64,000 bases of DNA from Magnaporthiopsis rhizophila (Eukaryota > Ascomycota > Sordariomycetes > Magnaporthales > Magnaporthaceae). Of this stretch, positions 42,990-54,226 are shown piece by piece; position 1 is the first letter of the stretch, and the number at the start of each line of letters is the position of its first letter. Under the pieces are notes generated by a model that saw only the letters and a list, made by a program, of their open reading frames with translations, did no database searches and was not told the origin of the DNA. Made by a program: the position numbers and the translations under genes. Location of the stretch: NCBI GenBank assembly GCA_003049465.1, contig PYSS01000067.1, forward strand, positions 124,001 through 188,000, given 5' to 3'.

Positions 42990-45117
42990 ATGCAGCAAAC
43001 CCAAAAAAAAGCCTTTGGTGGGTGGCTAACGGTCAGTCGGTGATTTCTAGAAAAACCCTCTTTGTGCCGCTTTTTGGATCGCATTCTTCTTGTATTCTTT
43101 TGCACCTATCTGTAGAGGTGGCTATCTCGGTACGCAGGCGGTGAATCAAGGCTAGAATATGCGGCGCATTGATGTCGAGACATTGTAAGCTTTTGAACGT
43201 TGCCAAGCTTGAAATCTCGCCCGTGTGGTGGCCTTGTATGCGGTGCCAACTCGGCCGCTGCGGAGGGCAACACTGCGAATATTCGTGCCGGGTTTTTGGA
43301 CATGGCTGTGATGGGGTAGGGTGATGTGTAAATAGGCTGTTCTCCAGCAGGTGGAGGTACTGCCCCCTCGAGAAGATTAGCGACAGGCGCGAGTGTCCTT
43401 GCAGCGCCAGAAGAAGGCAGGATGTCTATCAGATGCAGCCGAGCGAGCGAGGAGGAATCGCCGAGGTGAAGCCAAGGAACCCATCGCAACCGGTCAAGCG
43501 GAAGACCTCGAGTTCGCCATCCATAGCCGCCGTCGTGAGGACACTCCATCCCCCTCCGTTCATCTCCCTCATCCGACCGAGATCAAGGGGCAGACGCCGA
43601 GGGACTATGGATCTGGTCCCCAAGCTAAAAGTTCCCAGTCAAGCTCCTCAGTGGTTCACGAACGACCACCAAACCCTGCGGGGGAAGTAACTTTCGATGA
43701 CTCTGACGAGGGACAGAACAAGCTATGCTCCCCGATGGCACGCAGGGCAAGGAGGATATTGGACATGCCGATGGCGTTAAAATGAAGGGTTTTTTGGGTT
43801 CGGGTCCATTTTTTTAGTAACCTATCGGTCCATATGGGTACCCTGTGGAGGCGAGACTGTCTTGGTTGGCCCCGGTGCCGCCCTGCGTCATCACAAGTTG
43901 CCGGCGGCGGCGGCGTCGCTTGCTGCGTGTCCAGTCGAAGCCGGAATGTGCTGCGACGGAGGGTTGAACTCCCAGGGACCGGGTTTCGTCGGACATGAGG
44001 CGCGTGGCGTCGGGCATTCTTTGCATGGCATCGTCTACACCGCATAATGCGTCGCTCTCTGAGGAGCCGCATTTTAATTGCGGCTAGCACCTCTTGTAAA
44101 TTCTGTGCTCCGCCGCCAGGATCCGGCTTGACTCTGCTAACCGGAGGAGGAAATGAGGGAGGCCCCCGGACATGGCCGCGGAAGACAGGGAAGACGTCGA
44201 GAAAGTCTCCTCGAACTGCGTGAGCAAAGAGGCGTCCAGGATGACGACCGATGCCACTGGGAGCAGCAGGGGGCGGCGAGAAGGCGATAGGCGAGACGGA
44301 TGTTGTGGATGCTAGCGGTGTTACCTCGTACCACCAGAGACCATCGAGCTCGGGGGTCGGCCGTGCTAGGGAGCCTCGTTAACATCGACACACGGCTCGT
44401 GAGTGCCGCCTTCGACATTCAATTAGGACAACACAACTTCCAAGGGAGCTGCTAGGCACAGGGGATGCGGCGAAAGTGTTCGGTAAACTGCAAAATATAT
44501 CTGTGAGGATCCTGGGTAGGAGTCAGCCTTAGATACACAGATGGCACAGTTGCACGGAGGTTGCTGTCTACCTAGGCGGGTAGCAAAACAGCGAGGCCTG
44601 CAATACAGAATGGAGCACAAAAGAAACCTCCAGATAAACACTTCACATTTAGTAACAAGAAACGCTGCAAACGCTAAAAACATAATATTAAACTGCCAAA
44701 TTACACGTCGCCATCATTATCGTCCTACATGAATATCGTTTCCCTTTCCCAATCTTTTTACAAAACACCCCCACGTACATGCCCGTTTTGTCGGTCTTCC
44801 ACCGCCGTCACCTCGTGATATCGTATGCCAGCGTGGCCGCAAGGCTCTCGTTCTTCTAGACAAAAACAGGAAAAAGAAACAAAAAATAGAAACAGAAACA
44901 TATGAAATGATACATGGTGGTTTAGGTTTTTTCTTTTTTGTAAAACAAAATTTTGTATGCAAAAAGCCAGCCTTTTTTTTTCAATTAGGATTTTGATACC
45001 AGGGACAAAGGGGAGAAAAAAGCAGAAAAAAAATAAAAGGATGAGGCAGAACAAAAGAAATAGGTAGGTAACGAGCGAAGTATTGGTTTGGGCAACAAAG
45101 GAAAATCGAAACATCGC
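42990..45117. other. Intergenic, no convincing gene
   Basis: About 2.1 kb between two convergent genes. Overlapping open frames at 43390-44090 exist on both strands, but none has domain signature or consistent codon bias. The stretch 44580-45080 is AT-rich and probably contains the 3' untranslated region of the coiled-coil gene. Confidence 0.5.
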
Positions 45118-45275
45118 TCACGTCTGGCTCTCTGCGCCATTGCGGGAGGAGCTGCGAGACGTGCGAGCCTCTTTGAGCTCGTTTTTCTTCATGACTTGCC
45201 TGGGCAGACGAGAATGGATTGGGTCAGCTTTCCGTTGGGACTTTCAATCATGACTGACAAAGGAAATGGAGAAGG

Positions 45276-45328
<53 letters not shown>

Positions 45329-48300
45329 ACATCCTGCCACGGTCCTGCGACGGTCGGACAAAGAAGAAGCCCTCCTTGGCCTTCTTCTTGGCCTCCTTGC
45401 GCGACTTGGCCGCCTCGGCGATCTTGGTCTTGAGCGCGTCGACGTGCGCATTCAAGCGCTGCACCTCGGTCATGGCCGCCTGCAGCGCCGCCTGGGCCTC
45501 GGCCGTCTCCTGCTGGGCGAGCGCGATCTTGGACGCCAGGGCCGCCGACTGGGCCGCCGCCTCGTCGCGCAGCTCGGGGATCCGCCTGGCCTCGGCTTCG
45601 AGCGCCACCTCGAGGCGCGCCTTCTCCGTGGCCAGGGCCGCGAGCTTGCTGTCGGCCTCGGCCGCTTTGTTCTCCACCTCGGCCTGCAGCGCGCTGACCC
45701 TGTCGGCCAGCTCGTCCTTCTCCCTGCCGAACTTGATGACGGCGGCCGTGTAGTCCTCGGGCGTCTTGTCCTGAAGATCCTTGAGCTCCGCCTGGATCTT
45801 GGCCGCCTCGGCCTCGGCCGCGTTGATCTTGACCTGCAGCTCCGCCAGGGACTTTTCGTTGGCCTCCTTGGCGGCCGCCACCTCCTTCTCCGTCATCTCC
45901 TTGGCCTCCGCCAGCTGCCTGTCCTTCTCGATCTCGATGGTGGCGATCTTGTTGGTGAGCGCGGTGACAACCATCTCGCCCTGCTCCTTGGTGGTCGCGA
46001 GCTCCTTCTCCTTCTCGTCCTTGGCGGCGGTGAGGATGACCACCTCAGTGGAGAGGCCGTTCTTCTCGGTCGTCAGGGTCGTGATCTGCGTGTCCTTCTC
46101 GGCCGTGGCCTTCTCCAGGTCGTCGACCCTGGCCTGCTTGTTCTTGATCTCCTCCTCGACGTTGGCGACCTTGGTCTCCAAGACGGCCTTCTCGCCCTCC
46201 AGCGTGGCGATGGTGACCCTCATCCTGGAGCCGTCGTCCTCCAGCTCCGCGATCCTCTTCTCCGCCTCGGCCTTGGCCAGCTGGAGCGCCGTCTTCTCTT
46301 CGGTGAGCACGACGACCTCGGCCTTGGACCTCGTCAGCTCGACGTTGAGTTCGTCGCGCTCCTTGGTCAGATCCTCAATCGCCATGGCCTTGTTCTTGAC
46401 CTCGGCCTCGAATCCGTTCACCTTGATCTCCAGAACCTCGCGCACCATCTCGCTGGCGGCCAGGCGCTCAATGGTGACGATCTCGGACTGTGACTTGGCC
46501 GCGCGGACGTCGGCGACCTCCTGCTCCAGGATGCTGATACGGGCCTCGGCCTCGATCCTGGAGTCACGGGCCTGGTCGCGCTCGATTTCGGCCTGCGCCA
46601 GGAGGGTGCAGCGGTCCTCGAGCAGCTTGCTCTGCTCCAGCAGCGTCTCCCTGACTCCAGCCAGGTCCTTGGCCTGGCGCTCGATCTGGTACTGCAGCTC
46701 CTCGCTGCGGCGAGCAAGCTCGTCGCTCCGGCTGCGCTCCTGGTCGCGCGCCAGAACCAAGGCCTGCATGTCGTTCTCCTGCCTCTCGCGCTGTGCCTGC
46801 ATGACGGAGAGCCGCTCGAGTGCGCCGTTGAGTTGTTCCTGTTTCTCCCGAGCCTCAGCCTCGCGCTGTGCCTGCATGACAGACAGACGCTCAAGTGCAC
46901 CACTGAGCTGCTCCTTGGACTCCTGGGCCTGCTGGGCCTCGGCCTCGCGCTGGGCCTGCATGACCGAGAGACGTTCGAGCGCGCCGCTCAATTGCTCCTT
47001 GGATGCCAGAGCCTCGGCGGTAGCGACGGCAGCGGCCGCAGCCGCGGCAGCCTCAGCCTCACGCGTTTGCTTGGCGGGCGACGGGCTGCGGGCACGGATG
47101 AGGGCCATCTTGGACTCGGCCTCTTCCCGCAGCTGGCGCTCCAGGTCGGCAATCTTGTCGAGGAGGTCGGCCTCGATGCGTTGGCGGCGGCGGACCTCTT
47201 CCTCGCGCCGCTTGATCTGCTCATCGGACTCCTTGGGTGCCGGCGGGGCGATGACCTCAATGTGCAGGGTACGGCGGCCCGCCTCGGAGCGTGTCGATGG
47301 GGCTGGGCGCGGGGGCGGAGGCGGAGCGCCCTTGTTTGCAATGATGCGCTCCAGCGCGCGGGTGCTAGGAGGGGAGTTCGGGCGGTTGTCACCATGGTTC
47401 TGGTGGCGGCGGTTTGGCGGCGGCGGAGGCAGCGCCGTGAGCGCCCTCTTGTCGCTGTCCCTGTTGCTGTTGCTGCGGGCGAGGGTGTTGTTGCCGCTGT
47501 TGGGCAGGTGAACCTTGGTCTTCCTCGACGGCTGGGTGGTGTAGCTGACAGTGGTGTCGGACTCGGTGGTGGTGACCTCGGTGTTCTCGGAGAGGTCAGT
47601 GTCGCTGAAATCAGACTCGGACTGGCGGCGTGAGTCGGGGATGTACTCGATCTCGCGCGGGCTTTGACGCGGCGACGACGGCAGCGACTGATGGTAGGCG
47701 GCGGGTCGCCGCCTGATCATCTCATTGTGCTCCTCCCGCGCGTCGGGCTCATCCAGCTCGTCCCAGCCACCCGGCATGGAGTAGGGGAGACGGCCGGCGC
47801 TCTGAGGAGGAGACGGTAGCTGCGGCCTCTCGATCTTCTGAGCTGGTCGGAAAGACAGGCCCCCAGGACGCCTTGGAGGAATGATCTCGCTGTCAGTCAG
47901 CGATGACACAGTAGACGGCGTGCTGGTCGCGTCGGAGGAGGGCGGCGGCGGGATTGGCGGCCTGTGTTGGTAAGTGTGCTGCCCTGAGGGGTGGGAGGAA
48001 GAGGGCTTCAGTGCGGGCCTCAGCGAGATGCGGGCCGGCTTCTTCTGCTCCTGTTGCTGGTGCCGGTTGTGCTGATTGTGCTGGTGCTGCTGGTGCTGGC
48101 CGTTCTGAGTCGGCTCCGAGCTCTGCCGCGATAGCGTCTGCAGTGCCGATGAGGAGTGCGAGGTCGGGAAGCTGACCTTTGGCCTCCTGGGAGCGAAGGC
48201 GGGCTTGCTCACAACACGGGGCGGCGAGCCAATCTCAGAACCGCCAGCGGAGGCGGCGTTGGTGTTGACAGAGAGCTCGGACTCGGTGAGACTCGACCGC

Positions 48301-48461
48301 CTCCTTCTCAAGACCTGCTGCTGCTGAGGGGCGACGGGGACCATGCTGCCGGCGGCGCCCGACAGCCGGGACCTCAGCCTGTCCGAGGTCGACTGGTCGT
48401 CCATGCTGTTCCTGGGCCTCTCCATGACAGATATGTCTGTCCTCAGGCTTGGCCTCATCAT
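45118..48461 (-). CDS. Large coiled-coil protein with disordered N-terminus, 1070 aa
   Basis: Exon 1 is 48461-45331 and exon 2 is 45199-45118; the intron (131 nt) has a GTGAGT donor and CCCAG acceptor, phase 2. The start is MMRPSLRTDISVMERP. The open frame extends further upstream to 49037, but that part lacks protein-like character. Residues 1-440 are disordered, rich in Ser, Pro, Gln and Arg, with poly-Gln and poly-Pro runs and many Ser-Pro sites. Residues about 455-1035 are an almost unbroken heptad coiled coil rich in Glu, Ala, Lys and Leu. It includes three near-identical copies of EQLSGALERLSVMQAQRE (about 490-565). The end is basic (KKNELKEARTSRSSS). There are no motor or enzyme motifs. 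The architecture suggests a cytoskeletal, septal or polarity scaffold, but coiled coils match many proteins by composition, so I do not name it. The splice is well supported: without it the frame stops directly after the donor. Confidence 0.8.
45276..45325. repeat. Poly-A tract (50) inside an intron
   Basis: Fifty consecutive A on the plus strand, that is 50 T on the coding strand, beginning directly after the GTGAG of the 5' splice donor of the coiled-coil gene. It fills well over a third of the 131-nt intron. The length as assembled may not be exact. Confidence 0.9.
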
Positions 48462-51400
48462 GATATCTGTGTGTGTGCGGCCCTCGATTTCGTTGGGTGC
48501 TGGTGTATCTGTCGTCGAGAGCGGTAGACGGTCTGGACGAGATGGTCGGGTATAGTCTAGTTGTTTGTTGATTGCTTGCTGTGCTATGTTGTTGGGTTCT
48601 TTAGCTGCAGAGAAGTCGTGGCCTGAAGTTCGGCGGTCCTGTTTTCCACAGATGGGTTGAGAGGGAAGGATAGGTGGTGGCTTGGCTTTGCATTTTCTGG
48701 CGCTGTGCTGCTTTTGGGGGAAGACCTTTTGGATCAGGACGAGGGGACACGACGGCGGCAACATCCCGGGGCCGGGTCTATAAGAAACAAGGCGAGGGGC
48801 CTGGGGCAAATGGGGACGGGCCCAGCAAGCCCACTGCAAGCCCACTGCAGCGCGCATGCGACCCAGCCCATACCCTAGGCCCTGGTCGCGGTGTGTGCCC
48901 TGTTGACACATCTGACTCATAGGCCAGAGCGTTTCCAGAGCCCTAGAGGGCCGCTGGCGGCGTCGGCGGGCGCGTCTCTCGGCGCCAGAACGACCTGAAT
49001 GGTCGCAGACAGCACGTCCCAAGGGTCGTACAGCCACTCGTTGGGCCGGCGTGGTGTGTCGTGCGAGGGCCTGGCCCAGAGCCCAACCGCGTGACGTTGC
49101 TACCCAACGGGTGTGGCCAGCACTGATTCAGTTCGCCTGGGGCACGCCCAAGGGGTCCCTGCCCCGCCAATTGGCGCTGGCCGACCGGGAGCTCCCTTGC
49201 TAGAGCGGTCAGAAACAGGGCCGAATTTTCCATATTGGACGGATACCTGCATAGACGGCATTGACGCCGCACAAAAGAGGGAGCTCGAAATGAACAAAAA
49301 TGAAGTGTGCGATGACGATCCGTGAGGGGAAGCGGATGGCCCGAGCGATCGTCGCTTTCCTGCCAGCAACACATTCATCACGGGATTTTCGTTGCGGTAA
49401 GGTACCGATTCCAGCTCCAGCTCAGCTCAGCTCAGCTCCATCACAAATCACAAGCATCTCACATCACAGCAGTCCCTCACCCAACGCGCCGGCCGTCGGG
49501 TCGAGTCCGCCTGGCCACGTTTCAACTCTCCGATTCCGCCTGCCAGCGACTTGTCTGGGCTCGTCGGTCAGGGAATTCAGGAACCCCAGGAGGATGAGCA
49601 AGACCGTCGGTCTGACGGTTGTTGCGGTCGCGGTGGACTGCTGCCACGCAATGGGGACGAAACAGATCCGCTGTGCTGGCAGAGAGTATTGGACATTGTT
49701 GATGCCATATTTGGCAACAGACAACACAGTCCCGGGCAGTGCATTCCAGCCGGGGCGCGAGCGTTGCCTATGGGATGGAAATCGAGATCTGTGACTCTAT
49801 ACGGGTGGGTAGGGAATGCATCCTCTTGTGTCAGGGCTGCCCGGCGGTGGAGTGGGAAGGGAGCACGGCGCCAACCCGGCCCCTACGGCGTATGTCTTGA
49901 GGCTCCCGGGTGCTCGCTTCTTTTTTTATGTCTGAGTATGCCTACAGTCTGCCTAGGGCAGGCGAGTGCACGATTCGATGGCAAGAACATTCCGATCTCC
50001 AGTCGGATCTCGAGATGGGAACGTCAGTGGGCTTTCCAGTCGGATGGTGCACCAGTCGGTCTGCCGCCGCAACATGCTGCTGCTTCCTGTGGTGCTTTGT
50101 GCATCGTGTTGTCGCATTCGCAGAGTCGACGGTCCAGTTGCGCTGCAGCGGCGCTGTTGCCGCTGCAGCGTGCATGTGGTGTCTGCCTCCACAACAGAAA
50201 AAGCTAAAATGGGGTCGTCGACGTTAGCATCCCAGCCGCCCGCTCCGCGACCGTGTTGACAGTCTGTCTGGTGTCTCAATCCGGAACCTCCTGCATGCAC
50301 ACAACCGGCCTTGCAGGCGATGATGTGTTGCCCGGCCCCGTCTTTTTTCTCACTCGCCCGCTCCTGCTTCTCGGGGAGCGATCAGTGACCACCCAGCCAT
50401 TGCTAAACCCGTCCCAGCCGCCGCTAGCCAGGCCTGGTGAGGTCGAGACGCGGGGTTGCTGCAAGCTCGAAGCTGAAGTTGGCGGAAACGAGACGCAAAA
50501 TCCCACCAGACCGCCACCACGAGAAGGGAAGGTCCAGACGCCCCGCTCTGCTCTCCGTCCACTTACACGGCGCCTTCCCGAAACAGATCCCTCCCCACCC
50601 ACACCCGTCAAGCCGCCCACCGCCTATGGGCGGAACCTTTTGCTCCATCGTGACCCAATGGAACCCGTGCCCCACGACAATCCCACCCATGATTGGACAA
50701 GCCTGGGCCGATGCCTTTGCCCGGCATTGCTGAGTTTTCGGACCTAGGCGCCTCCCGGAGAACCGCATACATAGCACTATTGAATGCAAGCCGGCCTGCT
50801 CTGTCTGATTTGTGTCCTTTGCGTCCATGTGCTCGTTGCCCTTTACTTCCCAGCCACGGCGATCCCCGTCCCAAACCGACCAAGCCGCCTGACCGCGTCA
50901 ACAGAGCAGACCCCGCCCAGCATCGGCAGCAAATGGAAGAACGGGGTCCAAAAAAGGCGCACCACCACCATCAAGCAGCCGACACGTGTGTGTCGCGCCC
51001 CACCCTTGGTGTCAGCCCTTGCTGCCCAACTCATCTCACATCACCTCAAACTGCCGGAACCCGTGAAAAATGCAACTTTCTTCACCTTTGGCCGCCCAAT
51101 CGCAGCGACTTTGCCCATTGTAGTCATCACGAGCCCGCTACGGCCCCCAACAAAAGAAGAAGAAAAAATTGGATTTCGGGATCCTGAATGGAAGGAGGCC
51201 AGAAGTCTGTCGGCGGCGCCAGAGAGAGAGAGAGAGAGAGAGAGGGGGTCCCGTGGTCGAAAGTGGGCGACGTCATGAAGCCCGCCCATTCGGCTTGCTC
51301 GGCCATTCCCCGCACCCATCCAATCCATGCCGTCCATCCAATCCTATCTTTTCCGGTACAGCCCGTCCCGGCTTGGTGTGCGCGCCTTGGTCCAAAATGC

Positions 51401-53498
51401 AATGCAGAATGTGAAGCAACACACCACACCCACACACACGCAAACATACACAAATCCATCGGCCGGCATAGGCTTTACCTAAGCTCCTCTCTCCATGCGG
51501 GCCGGACAGGACTACGCTCCTCCCGTCCTTCACCGCCTGCCACGGTCCGCTGCCCTCCATAACCATACATGGTAGGTCTGGACCCTGCCACCCCATCCTC
51601 GGAACCAACTCCCGGATGGGCCCGCAAAGCAATTCTCCTCCACCTCGACTCCCAGACGAGATCCCGGACCGGTCCTGGTGTGTGTGTTTGCTTCCGCTGT
51701 TTTGCTGGAAACGCGGGGCGGCCGACCGCACAAGACCAACCCACCTCCGCACTTCATGGTGGAGGGGCGGGCTCCCTCGGCTTGATGCTGGCTGGGATCC
51801 TGGGATGCCGGGACACTGGGACGCATCGTACAGTATGCACAGTGTTGCTACAGCATCTGCAAGCGGCACATATGGTGCTACGATGCGTTGCGCTATGGAG
51901 ACATGGAGCACAACCCCCTTTTCCCCTTTGCCCCAAGGTAGATCGACTCGACCCATCACGTCGTCACACTTGTCACTGCAGTAAACACGCCAATGCAGTA
52001 AACACGCCGATGCTGTATGTAAAAGTAAACACCAGCCACATGTAGAGACAGCAGCCAGCCACCACGTGCAGGAAACTGCAGAAACTGCAGCAACCGTGCC
52101 TGCGGCAAAACGGCGGTGGGAAAATACGAAAACAAAGACCTTCCACCGGCAGGCGAGTCGGTCTAGACTCTGGCAAATTGTGGGCTCCAGACAGCTCTTG
52201 GTGAGACGGAGAATTCTGCAATGATCTGACATTGGGACGGGAGTCTTCAGCGGACCTCTGCTTTTTTTTTCTTTTTGTTTGCCACACTTGTGCTTTCGAT
52301 TGTGGTGGGCGAGCTGTGATTTGACCCGTCGCACGAATCTCGTCCACGTAGCTCGGCAGGAGCCGGGCATCCGGCAGCCCGCCAAGATTTCCGCCCAGAC
52401 CCCAGAGGGCCGGCCATGGGCAGGCAGAAAGTGGATCGGATATGCCAAGTTGACCGACGGCGAAGGGGTCAGTCAAAGGGAGACGAGGCGAGTTTGCAAC
52501 GGCACACGGCGGATATCCATTTTGGACCGATGTGTCCGTGGCTTGGGAGTGCTGTCGACTAGGTAAACCTCGCCACGCAGTGTACCAACCAGTCGTTCCA
52601 CCGAGGCGGCTCGCCCTGTGCTCCTCACGTTAGAATACCCTGCTTTCTATAAGGGGTGGCAAAATTGGGCTCCAAAATTGCAAGGCGCACACAAACGACA
52701 TTAGGGCTAACGGATGTGAGGGAAAATCCCTAGCCAGTCGTGCCAGCGCTACAAACAGACGCGCACGCCTGGGCAGGGATGCAGGTACGAAAAGCAAAGC
52801 GAGACAAAAGTCGCCCGCCCGTCGTCGTCATTCCATCTGCCGTAGACGACGTTCGCGTGACTTTTGCTCGACTGCGGGGAAAACGAGGGAGAGGCCCAAC
52901 CAGACGGCCAGTGGGTTGATGCCCGGGCGGGCCAGAATTTAGTTTTTTGCGTGTCGGGCGAAAGCGAGTACGACAGGGGGTTAGACAGAAGAGGGGAATA
53001 CCACGCTAATATGCTATGATGTTACCCCAGCCGGTAAGGACGAGAAAAAGATGGTGCGGCAGCCAAGGATGGAGCAAAACTAAAAACGAAAAGCCGCGAA
53101 AAATCTGGAAAAGAACGAGAAATTCCAACGATCGGGCCACCTCGGAAATACCCGATGGAGGGTGTCACGTGTATATCATGTGATGAGCACTATCATGACC
53201 ACAACTGCAGATGCATTGCTCGAGGAAATAATCGATCTGCTACAACGTCTACCAAAGCAGAGGGGTCCTTGGCGATGCCTGCCACGATAGACAGAGAATC
53301 TCAGTGCAGGAGCCTCTGAAAGAATCGAAGCCATTACAAGGAGCGTGATGAGTCCAAAACCCTTTGTCCTCCCCGTTCAACCTACAACAAAAAGAAAACT
53401 GAGAGGCGATCGCAACCTACGCCTCTTGGATGACAACGCGCGCCGTCTCCCACAGACGACCGGCGGCAACAGGCGCTTGCGTCCGGGTGGCGAGTGGA
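48462..53498. other. Long gene-poor region
   Basis: About 5 kb with no gene I can support. The left part carries the promoter and leader of the coiled-coil gene. The rest is GC-moderate with many overlapping short frames in all six phases, including a 391-codon minus-strand frame (51273-52448) that is Cys/Trp/Arg-rich and looks like chance. An (AG)12 microsatellite lies at 51221-51244. The lack of any coding signal over this length is unusual compared with the rest of the window. Confidence 0.5.
51221..51244. repeat. AG dinucleotide microsatellite (12 units)
   Basis: Twelve perfect AG repeats followed by a G run, in intergenic DNA. Confidence 0.95.
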
Positions 53499-54226
53499 TT
53501 AGGAGCTGACTTGGAGAGACTTGAACTCCTGGGGGACGTCCTTGGCGGACGACACGGTGAGGCTGAGGTTGGCAACAACGTCTTGGTTAGCAAGGCGAGC
53601 CACATGGGCGGCACGGTAGAGGGTAAAACAGGCTAGGAAGGGGGAAACAAAAAGCAGGGCTATGTTTCGATGTTGGTGGAAGGGGCGCTAAAGGTTTCGT
53701 ACTAGATTTTCACAAAGACACACTGTTAGCTAGATGGAAATGATGATAAAAGCGGGCAGGGGAAGGAGTGAGCACGCACCAGTTGCTCAAGCTTGACATC
53801 ATCAAGGTCCGAGACCTTGAACTTGGACCCGTCGGCCAGGACGAGCGTGTCGGGCTTCTGGGACGAGTCGCACTTGCCGGCGGCGGCGCAGACGTCGTCG
53901 GCGCGCACGCGCAGCGTCGACGGCACCACCCAGCGGCTGCCCGTGTAGACGGGGCCGGTGCCGGGCATGCAGAAGCTGGAGCTGGTGCGGCGCGTGGACC
54001 GGAGCTCGCCGCAGTTGCCGCCCGCGTAGCCGCGCGCGTCGACGGAGCGGTTGAGCACCCAGTAGAGGCTGACGGACGTGCCGGTGCAGCACACGTTGGC
54101 GCCCAGGTTGGTGCAGACCAGGTAGTTGCCGCTGCAGTTGTTGGAGTAGTACAGCCGCACGTCGACGGCCGAGGCGAGCCCGGCGCCGAGGGCCAGCATG
54201 GTGGAAGCGACCTGGGAGAAGTGCAT
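53499..54226 (-). CDS. Secreted cysteine-rich small protein
   Basis: A signal peptide (MHFSQVASTMLALGAGLASA) is followed by a Cys-rich domain: NNCSGNYLVCTNLGANVCC, GYAGGNCGELR, SFCMPG, DDVCAAAGKC. The cysteine spacing and the SSQKPDTLVLADG-type tail resemble a family of small secreted ascomycete proteins. Two 3' ends are possible. Model A (preferred): 54226-53776 plus 53632-53499 (143-nt intron, donor GTGCTC, phase 1), 194 aa, ending DVPQEFKSLQVSS, which fits the family's usual VPxxF tail. Model B: donor GTGCGT at 53779, acceptor at 53702, exon 53701-53660, 162 aa, ending YETFSAPSTNIET. Model B has the better donor, model A the better protein. They could be alternative splice forms. A TATAAAAG box lies 140 nt upstream. 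Apoplastic or wall location is expected; function unknown. Confidence 0.75.

Noticed and set aside
45444..47633. Two long plus-strand open frames (349 and 576 codons) opposite the coiled-coil gene
   Set aside because: They are antisense shadows of a strongly biased coiled-coil coding region; the Leu/Gly- and Ser-rich translations mirror the Glu/Ala/Lys codons of the real gene.
51273..52448. 391-codon open frame on the minus strand
   Set aside because: Cys, Trp and Arg rich with no domain or signal peptide; overlapping frames on both strands are equally open. It looks like chance.
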